From positions 14,991,172-15,055,171 of the forward strand of contig JAEMBT020000008.1 in assembly GCA_018873245.2 (NCBI GenBank): a DNA stretch of 64,000 nt, in the 5' to 3' direction. The number at the start of each line of letters is the position of its first letter. Positions within the stretch are counted from its first letter, which is position 1. The notes below the pieces were generated by a model that was not told the DNA's origin, did no database searches, and saw only the letters and a program-made list of their open reading frames with translations. Position numbers and translations under genes: made by a program. Of the stretch, positions 1 to 10,766 are shown piece by piece. The stretch is from Archegozetes longisetosus (taxonomy: Eukaryota; Arthropoda; Arachnida; Sarcoptiformes; Trhypochthoniidae).

Positions 1-802
1 AAGCTTGGTCATTTTGATTTTCCTTCACTTTTCTAGCTTTCAATAAATTCTATACCGTTCACAAGTTATCGTAAGCACTTATTTGTAGCTGTATGTTTGA
101 AAATTTCATCTAAAGTAAAGTTTAAAAGCACGAAGTATTCTTACCTAAAAGACTTTATTGTTGTTATGATTTGAATGTGAAGTTGTAAAGAGAAAAGCAG
201 AGCATCTGTTCCCAAAATTCTATTGCTATTAAGGGTCAATATCAAAATAGAAACAAGTCAATACGCGTAATAAGGGAATACAAGAATAGGAAGCTTATAT
301 AAAGTTTTATATGTCGAGTATATTATGTGTGATGAACTATAGAATATTTGTTTCATTTTTCATACAGTAGTCAAAGGAGAGAACATTAGCGATAAACCAG
401 TGCAATAAAGCTGGTGAGGCTCTCCAAATTCTACATACTATAACTTCCTAATCCAATCTAATATCATCGAAACTGTTACCAAAATTTAGGAGAAATATCT
501 GATGCCAGTCTTTTTTATTCTTCTGTTAGATGGGCTGCTGTTATGCTTAAACTATTCATACATATTGTGTCAGCCTTAATAATAATGCTTAGGCTCTACA
601 ACACTTGCTATCCTCTCTATTCTCCATTTCTCTTTATAGCATATATTTTCAGATATTATAACTTGCCATCTGACACACTACACAATAGACGCTTTCATTT
701 CAAGAGATTGGCCAAACTTAACTTCTCTAATCATTGTCTTAAAACGTGTCTTTTATCAGATCAAGATTGAAACCTCTCAAAGTCAACTCTATTTATCCCT
801 TC

Positions 803-805
<3 letters not shown>
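1..805. other. noncoding, nothing recognised
   Basis: AT-rich sequence with many stops in all frames. The only ORF, near 543-770 on the plus strand, has no recognisable motif and looks like chance. No RNA gene or repeat seen. Confidence 0.5.

Positions 806-844
<39 letters not shown>
806..844. repeat. (TC)n microsatellite
   Basis: About 19 uninterrupted TC dinucleotides in noncoding DNA. The same dinucleotide, or its GA complement, recurs at 10.08, 12.25, 40.45, 52.15 and 53.54 kb. Confidence 0.95.
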
Positions 845-847
<3 letters not shown>

Positions 848-2727
848 TTTCTCATTAGAGTTAACTTAAGTTTTTGCTTAGAGTAACGGTTTTATGATTG
901 AATAATGACTTCTGTTTCAAATTCAAACAGATATTCCCATTTGAATAATAAATTAGTAAAAGAATGAAGTGACGAAAGATTAGGGAACAAATTTAGAAAA
1001 AAATTCAAATTCATAATTAATAGGCATGAGAAATGAGATGTGAAGAAATGATAAGATGGAAACATGGTGGTAGCTTGAAGTTTGCAAATAGATTTTGGTT
1101 AGGAAGAAGGATTTAGTTTCTACCTAGCGCGCAATATTATGATTAGGTGATCTTAACTTATTTAATAATCACAGTTTTCCAGTAAGAGCTAGCTCATTGT
1201 CAGATTGCTCACTTTTTCTCAGCAAAAATACCCTTGGGAAATTTTCCTAAGAAAATCTGATCAAAAAAAACAGCTCACCTGACAAGCAGCCAGACTTTAT
1301 TCCAGATTTCAGATAATACTGTTGGTACGGGTTATCAATTTAGTAGTTTAAAATGGCTATTCGCTACCCAAAAATAAATCATCACTTCTCTCACATCAAT
1401 ATTCTTTTCAAATAAAGCGTTCAAACCTTTCAAATAAACTTTGCTAACTTGCAATCGTTTTACTTTCAAGAATATAATTATACTAAAGCTACAAAACATC
1501 TAACTTGGAATATATTAAACTTATCGATATTTTAACTTTAGAGTCAACTGCTCTTCAATAACTTTATCGATTTGATTCTGTTATAATATCTGTTACTACC
1601 ATAAAGAAATATTAAATGCAACCAAATTTTATCAATACTAAAATTTATGACTATTTTAGTTGAAATCATTCTTGTTTTAGTATTCTATTAGCCAAAGAAT
1701 ATAAAAGAATATAAAATATTTGATGCAAATCAAATTGAGAGAAAGAATAAATTGTCTAAAAAACAAAACAGAGTTAGATTCTGAACAAATTCTTATGCGT
1801 CAAATTGAAGGCAGTAATTATAGGGAAAATTGATGCCAAAAATAAGGAATGAAGTGAACCATTAATAGAGAGCTTTGTAATTAGTAAGTGTACTAACTGA
1901 GAGAAGGAAAGCTATATTTTTGTGATAATCATATAACTACACTTATTATTTATCCTTTAGATACTGACTCTGATTGCTAACTCAAATCCATAAAATATTC
2001 AGCCAATCAGTTACTAAGTTATGATTTAGTAAAGGAATTGATTGGATAGTTGGGAGATAAAAGAGAATGTTTACTCATTATAACCTGTGTAAAGAGTTGT
2101 ACGTGTCTCAACTAATGTTAATTAAAACTTTTCTAAATACTTTCAATACTATTCATCCATTCTAACCTTTTATTGCTTGTCTCTTCTCAGAAAAACTTGT
2201 TTTTTATCACTTTCAAACTATTTGTAACAAATAGTATCAAAGGATGAAATTGTGGAAAAATTAGTTTTCAATCTAATTAATGCATATTAATATGTAGTCA
2301 TATATATAATAAGCAACGCCTATGCAGTCAGTAATCTCACATTATTAAGGATTTATTCAGTAAAAGTAATTAAATTTGTTCATTTGACAGAATAGTTTGC
2401 TTGAAAGTGGTATTGTCATGATAATTACATAACTGATGGCATTATTCTATAAAATATTGTCTACTAAACCAAAAGCATATGACAATATTGAATAATAAAA
2501 TGAAACCTAAACTTTCCTATACAAACAATATAACCTTTTCACCACAATTATTATTTGATAACCTATATTCATAATCAGTTTGCTACTTCAATCTAATCTT
2601 TTATTGTCAAATTGTCTTTTATAACCAATTGTAAGCAACTATCCTGTTAGAAAATTACAATTCTGAGCTAAAGTCTAAATAATAGACACTGAGATATCTC
2701 TACGTTTCATTCATGCCTCCAGATATA
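845..2727. other. noncoding, nothing recognised
   Basis: AT-rich intergenic DNA with no ORF of interest, no splice-flanked open segment and no RNA gene that I can recognise. Confidence 0.5.
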
Positions 2728-2904
2728 CAGTCAACTCTCTCCATAATCAAGTCGGATATAGTGAGCAACGAGCTGTAATCAACACTTTTTAGAGACTATT
2801 TGATCCCACAGGCTCTCTACACTATATCCGATACGATCAACTCCCACTATAACGAACAGACTTCTAGTGTATTAGAGTGTCGACACTATAATGAGAGGCA
2901 ACTG
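2728..2904. mobile_element. pogo/Tc1-like MITE relic (177 bp)
   Basis: The left end starts CAGTCAACTCTCTCC. The right end, read on the other strand, starts CAGTTGCCTCTCATT. Both ends are flanked by TA, the target duplicated by Tc1/mariner/pogo transposases. Internal text (ATATAGTGAG, ACTATAATGAG) resembles the subterminal repeats of Tigger/pogo elements. There is no transposase ORF, so this is a non-autonomous or decayed copy. Family assignment rests on end sequence and TA flanks only. Confidence 0.6.
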
Positions 2905-3988
2905 TAATTGTAAATTATTTCGAATAGTTCGCTAGCTTTGGTTCAAATTGAATTGAAGAGATATTTCACTTATTTTGCGTGAAATGGCAAACATATAGAC
3001 TTACTTATTGTTGATTGCAATTATCCGTCAGAGAAGTGTCACCCTTTCAATGATTAGATAGAAACTGATCACAATTTGATCGATTCACATAATGCTCTAA
3101 TATGAGTATTGATTTTATCTCCAATAATTTCAATAATTCATTTCTTTCCCAAAGCGTACAATTGATTCACAGTTGATATGAAAATTCATTGATTCAAAGT
3201 AGACAGAAGTTGACACTAAAAACAGGAAAGTTTATTCAAATTACTAAACTTGACGTGAATTGTATTGAAGGCTGAATTGTATTGAAAGTTGAATTTTACT
3301 AAAAGGATTGAAGTTGTTAAGAAAATGTAAAGATTGGGTCAAGTGTTGATAGACAAGTATTTGAATACAGTAAAATAGAGTAGGAATGAATGGTGAAAAT
3401 GCGACTGTTGTGTGTAAAGTGTAGTAGAACAGCAAATATAGAGTGTATAGAGTATAGAAAGAGAATCAGTTGGATGTCATGTAGTCTCAACGTTAACGGT
3501 AGGGCACAACATGCGCTTTTCGATGGCTTCTAACATTCATGCTCTTCGGATCAGATGAATGCTGCTCGGGTGAGACGATATCAATGCTGTTTGGGTGAGA
3601 TGAGTGAATGCGATCGCAACTTAAACCCTTCTATATAACAAACCTCAGTGTGCCAATTCGGCTAAAATAACTATAGTTAAGGCTATTGTTAAATCAACTC
3701 AACTCATCTGCAATGAGCGCTTTCTATTGCCCCTTTCTTTTCGTTTCTATTGTGTTATAACCTTCTGCTCAAACCCAATGATGAATAGAGAGTCGAGTCA
3801 AAGAACAAAACACTAGTAATACATCAATAATGCATTCTTTCAGCTCACACTTAAGCCCTAAGTAATGAATTCCTTCTCATAGAAGTTTTGTTATGCACTC
3901 ATGAAAGTAATGATTTTGTGGAACAATAACAGACACAAACATTTAAGAGTAAACTAATGTCAATATATAGTGGGATGAGTGCAATTGC
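2905..3988. other. noncoding; short imperfect duplication
   Basis: No supported gene. Around 3560-3612 an imperfect 25-bp duplication is present (AATGCTGCTCGGGTGAGA then AATGCTGTTTGGGTGAGA). The minus-strand ORF at 3244-3435 is low complexity and judged chance. Confidence 0.45.
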
Positions 3989-4047
3989 GTGCTATCTGTA
4001 ATCAGGATAACATTACAGATAGCACTTTATAGCAATACAATTGCTAT
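3989..4047. repeat. perfect 14-bp inverted repeat plus second small hairpin
   Basis: GTGCTATCTGTAAT (3989-4002) is followed by a 9-base loop and its exact reverse complement (4012-4025). Immediately after, ATAGCAAT-ACA-ATTGCTAT (4029-4047) forms a second perfect 8-bp hairpin. Function unknown. It could be the tip of a foldback transposon or a structured RNA. Confidence 0.8.
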
Positions 4048-5786
4048 CCATAAATGTATATAAAAATTATCTGAATAACACTTCCGTAGCGATTCCAGTT
4101 ATACAACTGTCCCCTATTATGCTATTAACAATCGTATAAACTATGAACTAATCCATCTGTCATCACATGAATTGACTTGAAAAATGTCACACCAATTGCT
4201 GAGCCAAAACACAACGTAATATATTATTAAAGTCTATAAGTATGTTATTTAACGTGATGTATCTGAGATATATCTGAGATATATCTGTATAGATATTTAT
4301 CTGAGAGTACATTAGACTCTATTAAGGAAAAAGAATTTGAGGTTAACTTATTAGAATGTAAGTCAAATAGAAGTATCATAAGAGGAAAGAGCACTTCAAG
4401 TTTAACTTTTCTCTCTCCAGTTGGCAAGCATAAAATGCATTGCAATGTAAATAACATATTTTGCATTTATATATATATTTTATACAACTCATGGATATGG
4501 AGTCAAATAAGAAGTATGTGCCACGTCATAATCGTAACGTATACTAAACATGAAAAGCGGACGAGAATATAAGTTATAACTGTTTTAATAGATATACTAC
4601 ACTCCAATAGTTTGGATACAACACTTGCTCGATACGTCACACAAATGATTTTATTTTTTTTTTCTTCACTTCTCTCCATCCTTTAGAAACTCTAAATTTT
4701 GTTGATTTTGACCCAAACGCTTCAAGCATTACCATAAACAATATTGGACTGAGAGAGCATAACTGAAAATATGAGATTTTTGTTCACAAAAAATAGAACA
4801 ATTTTGCAGATATATTAAAAGAGGAACAAGTAGAATATAAGTTATACTCGGAGACACTCGAGACATAAACAGTTGAGTGAGTTTTGAACCGATTCTGGTG
4901 ACAGGTATTTCTTCTTATCGCTCTCCTGCAGAAACATATAAATCCTATTTCTTTTTAATAATATTAGTTTCCAGTCTTCTCACTGCCACTCTTTTGCTTT
5001 GTTTTCATTCAATCTTATACAATAGTTCACTTATCATAATAATATCGTTCTGAAGGGTTCTGAAGGTCAATAACTTATAATAATAATAACAAATCCACTT
5101 TTTACTTTTCTCTTTGTCTCATATTTCTCTCATTTATTTTACTTTTGAGTAGTAGAAAAGAAAACTTCTTTCATATTATCATTTGGCATAAAATTTTGAT
5201 TATTAAATGCAAAAGAAAGTGATCGTAAATTGACTCAAGTATATTTTCAATTAAAAAGAAATGTTTTATCGATTTCTCTTCTCTATTATATATTATGAAT
5301 CTGTTATTATATATCATTGAAAGACTGTAACTCTTTGCTAGTTATTTAATGGTACTAATTTGTACAGGGTACTAATTTTCAGTTTGTTTTGTTTCGTTAG
5401 CGCTCTAAAGAATCATTACTGAATTTATAAACAATATTTGCTTTTCAATGTGTCATATTTGAAATTAGAAACATTTTTATAACAAAAAAAACGTCTTATA
5501 TTAAGCTGTATTGTTAATCTATAAAAGTTCATGAATCCTTTTTTTCATTAGCTTATGCATACAGTGATGAACTGAAGTCAAATTTCAACATGTTTACTTT
5601 TCATTAAATATATTCTCTATATTCTGATGTTTTAAATTCGTTTTTACTATTCCATAACTAATATAAAAATAACTTCTATTGATTTTACTAATATTTCAAA
5701 ACGTTTTCCAATATTTCTAACGAATCTAAGATCTAGCTTATACGCCGAGAGTTTGTCTTTCAATTATACTTGTCTTACAGTAAGTT
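4048..5786. other. noncoding, nothing recognised
   Basis: AT-rich sequence. The minus-strand ORF around 4245-4466 has no recognisable motif. No repeats of note. Confidence 0.5.
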
Positions 5787-5852
5787 CAGATCTATGAGTA
5801 CAGCATCAGATCCATGAGCATAGCATCAGATCCACGAATACAGCATCACATC
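5787..5852. repeat. 20-bp tandem repeat, 3 copies
   Basis: Three diverged copies of a 20-mer of the type CAGATCYAYGARYAYAGCAT, followed by a partial fourth copy. Noncoding. Confidence 0.85.
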
Positions 5853-7433
5853 TTAATAGATTGAGTTTGGAGCAAATCATGTCAAGCCTGTTCTGCCATT
5901 CATTATGGATGTGACGAGCTTCACAAAACAAAAATACTCTCATTTAAATTAGTATTCAGCAAAATAATACATCACAGCTGCGAGTCAAAAGTCATAAAAA
6001 AGTAAAATCCGATAAAACAATTTTTCAATTCAATCATTATTTGAGTTGTTTTTATTAATGTTCACCATAAACAACAGAATGATTAGAATCTCTAACAACT
6101 AAAGTCTAAAAAATAGTCATACCGAGAGAAAAAGATCAGATATAAAAGTTATCAAATTAGTGTATAGTTAAAGTGTTTTAGTTAAACAAGTGATCTGTTG
6201 AGGAAGTACCGCTAAAGAAGTTAGCGTTAAAGAGAAGGTTTAATTTGCAGTATAAGAAGAGTCATGAATTAAGGGTAAAATAGTCTAAGTAAACCTCAGT
6301 GTGATTTCTCATCCGCCTTTCTCTCGCAGCACAATCTGTTTAAACGCCTTACATACATAGTTAACTCTATTCCAGTTTAGTCTCTACGTTCTTTGCGTAA
6401 AATAACATTAAAATTGTATGAGTCTAAGTCCTAACAATCAGGACTGTCTAGTTGAGTAGTAGCTTAGTTTTTGACTGTTGGCTCAAATCCTTAAAAGGCT
6501 ATTGGTTTAGGTTTTCCAACATATAACTAACTATATCGATAAAAGCTAATGTAAAGCTTTCTATCTTCCAAAGACCAGATTCGACCCTTGGGTCGCAATT
6601 TGACGACCACTGGTCTGCCATATATTGCTTTCTATATTGGCATCGCATCTACATAGACAAGTAGAATCCAGTACAGTAATACCTCCATATAGTCAATCTC
6701 TTTATTATAAATTCTCGATGTAATGAATGGACTTATCCTATTTGAACATATACTATTGAGCTAGTAATTACTTCTTTTTAGTCAAATCTGGTTATAGTGA
6801 ATTTGAATTGTCGATTGTTAGCAATTGGCTATATTGAGAAATTGGTGTAGTTATCTGATATCGTGCAGAACTACTATATCCTAGACTTTATCGACTGTAA
6901 GTAAATAAATTAGACTAAAGATGAGATACTTATAATTGCGTATTAGGTATTAGCAAATCAAATAAAAATATACTCAAACTCACCGTTAATATGTTAATAG
7001 AAATAATATAACATCGACTCTTATTTGCCATGCTTTTGGCGATTCAGCCCATTTTCAATCGCTTGCTTCCCACTTCATAATATGCATGCTATACATCTTT
7101 GTTTTTACTCCCGAATTAGAGCATTCACTTTAGATCAAATAAGACTTTAGACATCGAGTTAATTGAATCTATTGAGTTGATTAGAGAAAGAATAAGATAA
7201 AATACATAATACAAAGACTAACTTTACAGTTAGGTGATTGCAAGTCAATCGAAATAATTAAAATTTCAAGAACATATAACACAATAAGTATTCGAATAAT
7301 AGCTTGTATTTACTGTAGAAGAGCCAAGTTCCTCTTTTAAGATATATATGTTTATTCAAGCAATGCTAGAATTCATATGCGGATATCTTGTCTTATATTC
7401 AGATAAGTAATGATTTAGCTTGGAGAACTAAAT
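5853..7433. other. noncoding with possible transposon scraps
   Basis: No gene seen. The minus strand at about 6585-6625 reads CCAGTGGTCGTCAAATTGCG followed by ACCC, which resembles a hAT-family terminus. From 6675 the plus strand (CAGTAATACCTCCATATAGT, then repeated ATAGTGA-type text) resembles a decayed pogo-like element. Neither has a confirmed partner end. Confidence 0.35.
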
Positions 7434-7505
7434 AGAATTTGACTGAGCTTGAGAATCAGAACTTTACTGAATATGAGAATCAGAATTTGACTTAGCTTGA
7501 GGATC
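7434..7505. repeat. 24-bp tandem repeat, 3 copies
   Basis: Three adjoining diverged copies of AGAATTTGACTGAGCTTGAG+AATC; the copies start at 7434, 7458 and 7482. Noncoding. Confidence 0.85.
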
Positions 7506-7997
7506 AGTACAGCTGGAAGCAAATAGCAAAAGAATTAGAATTACTTATGATTACAGTTGAATGCAGATGGTTTTTTCTTTAAAAAGCCTAAATAACCGAG
7601 TCATTGTCATGTAAAACACATGATTACTTTTTGATACATTTAATGAAAGAAAATGATAGGCTCTAAACAATAGCTAACTTTCGGCCCTTGTCTTACAGAA
7701 CTGCAACACATCAAAAGGAAGGAATGCGTGATATGCACATCAACTTTTATTATATTTTAGCCCTTTTTAATCCCAAACAAGACAAAAGAAGTAGAAAAAA
7801 CTAAAGAATCTTTAAGTCGTTACACTTTTATAGTTGAGTAAGATTTCATTTGCCAGCAGTTTCTTTAGTAATCAATGAGGCTTTTGTCTAACCAGAGAAC
7901 GAGTTCTTCTAATTTCATAGAGTGACTAAGATTTGGTGAACAACAGAGTTGTTACGTAAGCGTAGTATCGAAGCTGAGGATTTACTTAAATGTTAGT
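7506..7997. other. noncoding, nothing recognised
   Basis: AT-rich sequence with no ORF, repeat or RNA gene that I can support. Confidence 0.5.
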
Positions 7998-8484
7998 GAT
8001 TAGAGCGGGGGTTCCCAAATGCTAGGTCGCCACCCAAAAATTGCCCCCAAAATTGCTTCCGAAATTCGACCCCCCAAAAAACCTTTTTAAGGTCTGCAGA
8101 AAGATCTAAAAATCTTATTTTTTCAACTAGTGATCGCCACCTCTGATTCATTGATTCATACATTTTATTCTTTAGTACTTGATTGACCTGTTATAGGAGA
8201 ATGAGAAAACTGAGTTTTTCATTGATCAAAATAGCAATTTGCACTCGTAAATTAGATGGAACTTCGATTATAATTTATTATTTCATGGAAATTCTTCCAG
8301 AACACTTTCAAAAGGGTTTCATTTTTCTCAAGAGTCATCTTACAAATCTGAGGAGATTGGTCTCGTTTTGAAAATGCAATTTATTTAGCATGGAATCTTC
8401 AGCAAGTTCATTTAGTAAGTGACCAAATTCTCGCTTACTCTAGAAGTGGCCAACGAAAAAATTTTGTGAACCTCTGCATTAGAG
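7998..8484. mobile_element. hAT-like MITE with 8-bp target duplication
   Basis: The element body (8006-8476) starts CGGGGGTTCCCAAA and, read from the other strand, ends CAGAGGTTCACAAA. This is a short imperfect terminal inverted repeat of the hAT type. It is flanked by GATTAGAG (7998-8005) and CATTAGAG (8477-8484), which match at 7 of 8 bases; 8-bp duplications are the hAT hallmark. No transposase domain is recognisable in the 471-bp body. The 62-codon ORF inside it has no known motif. Confidence 0.65.
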
Positions 8485-10066
8485 GAAAGAGCGGACGAGT
8501 GGTTCCTATGAGTGATGCGTGACTGCAATCACAATGGGATCAATGGATAGAACTGAAAAAACGCAGGAGACCAACAAATAAATTTCATAAGAAATGTTGT
8601 CATGAATATAAACTAATCAAGTTGACTGCCTTCAAAACTTATTTAAATAGTGACAGAGTTAAATGTTGAGCTTCAGTAGTTCTCACGTCTCTCATCTACT
8701 TCTTTTTGTCAGATTAGTCTCATTATCTAATACTCTGACTAACCTTTAAATTAGTTTTTTAATTCACTTTTTCATTTACGATTAATTATAGTTTGTCTTT
8801 GCGTGGAAACATCAGCTAACAGAGATATGGACTATTATTCTGTTAGATTCTGTTAGAAATTTATAGTAACAAAATTCGATTTTGTATGTAATCTAATACA
8901 CTAAAAGGCATTAAGTGACGCAAGCATTACTTAAAAGCTCGATCAACTTTACTATACATTTTTACTATACATTTTACTATACATTCAATTTTCTACACCA
9001 CTCTTTTCAACCTTTTTGGATCGCAGCCCACTTCTCAAACACTTATCAGGTGACTGTTGTAGAAGCTGATATTAAATTAGTGACTTGTGACTTGGGTTGC
9101 GGACTTCAAATCTATACTTTAGATATTTGTATTTCTGGTGGGTTGGAGTAGACTTTTGAGCCAAATAGTCGGTAAACGTATCAGATTTAGTTTTCTTTCA
9201 TTTTTCCAGAGCTGGACTCTTGTGTATATTTATCTTATTAGCTCTGAGCCATTTCAACGCCAAATACCATTGCCCTCAATATATAACTTATAAAAGTCTA
9301 GTCACTAAACATTGCTGTAAACTGTTAGGATAAGTTTTTCTATATTTATATCCAATAACGTCTAAACATTGATTCCTTCGCTGCATTAAGTCTTAACTAC
9401 TTTTAGTAAATCATACTAAAGTCATTATCATTAGATGTGAGACTACTTGCATTTACTCCATTACAACTGTTCAGACAACTGCTGCCAAATAGATAAAAAA
9501 TGTTCTAACCTTAATCCGTCAATTGAGATCTCTATACAGAATTCATGTTTAACTTTTGTCCATTCAAATTATAATCTATTTTACACACTCCTAATAAAAA
9601 CGATAATGTCTAGTAATTAACGAGCAAACAATCTAAATTTTCGCTTTTCTAAAGCATTTTCATTATTTAATAAAACTTTATGTCTCATAATAATAAGTAA
9701 TGGCTTTAAGAAAAATTGAAATTAATGCAAAATGCTCTAACAGGCGAAACAATAGATGCCTCAATATAAGTTTATTGCTTAAAACTATTTTTCTTTTTCG
9801 CTTCCCAAAAGGCTCTGATTTATTAGTCTAAAACTTTACTAAAATGTGATAGATATTTAAAACAAAATCCATTTTGAAAAATATGACACATTTTTGTTCA
9901 GTTGTTTGCATCTAGAAGATATAGAATTAGAGAGTTGTCGTCTGGCAATGTATCATACAATGGATGGTTTGCCATAACTTCCGTAATCAGTTCAATTCCG
10001 GACCAATGTTAATTTGATCAGATTGGACGATCAGTTGAAGTTTAAGGACAGATAACATCAAGTGGG

Positions 10067-10071
<5 letters not shown>
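8485..10071. other. noncoding; one hAT-like end motif
   Basis: No gene supported. At 9008-9033 the text CAACCTTTTTGGATCGCAGC+CCACTT matches motifs at 24720 and 25012 and resembles a hAT-family terminus. The overlapping ORF 8915-9151 begins at a non-ATG codon and looks like chance. Confidence 0.4.

Positions 10072-10117
<46 letters not shown>
10072..10117. repeat. (GA)n microsatellite
   Basis: About 23 GA dinucleotides, just beyond the 3' side of the acidic secreted-protein gene on the minus strand. Confidence 0.95.
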
Positions 10118-10121
<4 letters not shown>

Positions 10122-10222
10122 AGTTGTAAAACATGAACATTTAGTTGGCATAACCGTTTTGTGTAGTGAATAGTGATATCAAATTTTGTCTAATACTATA
10201 GATTTGACGTTGACACGAGCCC

Positions 10223-10390
10223 TCAAGTACTACAATCCACATGCATGAAATGCCATTTATTACACGATATCATCCTTGGAGCACAAGAGTACACTTCGAT
10301 ATCCATCAATTCTGAAATGCAGTAAAGAGTAGCCCTTAGGTCGATGTTATCCAAAGGATGGCTCACTAGAATGTTAACTCGATGCCAGCC
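10223..10390 (-). CDS. possible 3'-terminal exon of the acidic secreted-protein gene
   Basis: A 56-codon open segment preceded on the minus strand by a good acceptor (TATTTTGTGTAG). It contains text such as WHRVNILVSHPLDN and ends with TGA. Its composition is protein-like (five Cys, two His, two Trp) and unlike the surrounding AT-rich noise. The phase does not join the previous exon: that exon ends with two bases of a codon, whereas this frame needs zero. Either another small exon lies between, or this is not an exon. Not recognised by family. Confidence 0.3.
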   Translation of the reverse strand, partial: GWHRVNILVSHPLDNIDLRATLYCISELMDIEVYSCAPRMISCNKWHFMHVDCST

Positions 10391-10766
10391 CTACACAAAA
10401 TAGACATTCCAGGCATCCAACTGTGTAAACCATGAAAATGCATATTTATCAGTCTACTTCAGTCCAATTTGCGGCTTATTTGATTTAAATTGCTTAATCT
10501 GAACATGGAAACGGTCGGTGTTTTCTCAATTTTGGGTAACTTGTAGTTCAGATAATTTGATATTTAGTTTAAACGACTCGAATATTTTGATTAATAAATT
10601 TTATTTGGATCAATAATATGAAAGATATAAACAAAGCTTAGATAAAAAGTGATATAAACTCTTGATATAAAACTTACAAAAATATTGATTGTAACAAATT
10701 ATATGTCAACTAATAATTTACAGCAAGTCATTAATCTTAGTTTAGAACAAACTGACTTCAACTTAC

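Noticed and set aside
8183..8371. ORF within the hAT-like MITE as transposase remnant
   Set aside because: No hAT dimerisation or DDE-type residues are recognisable, and the start codon is not ATG.
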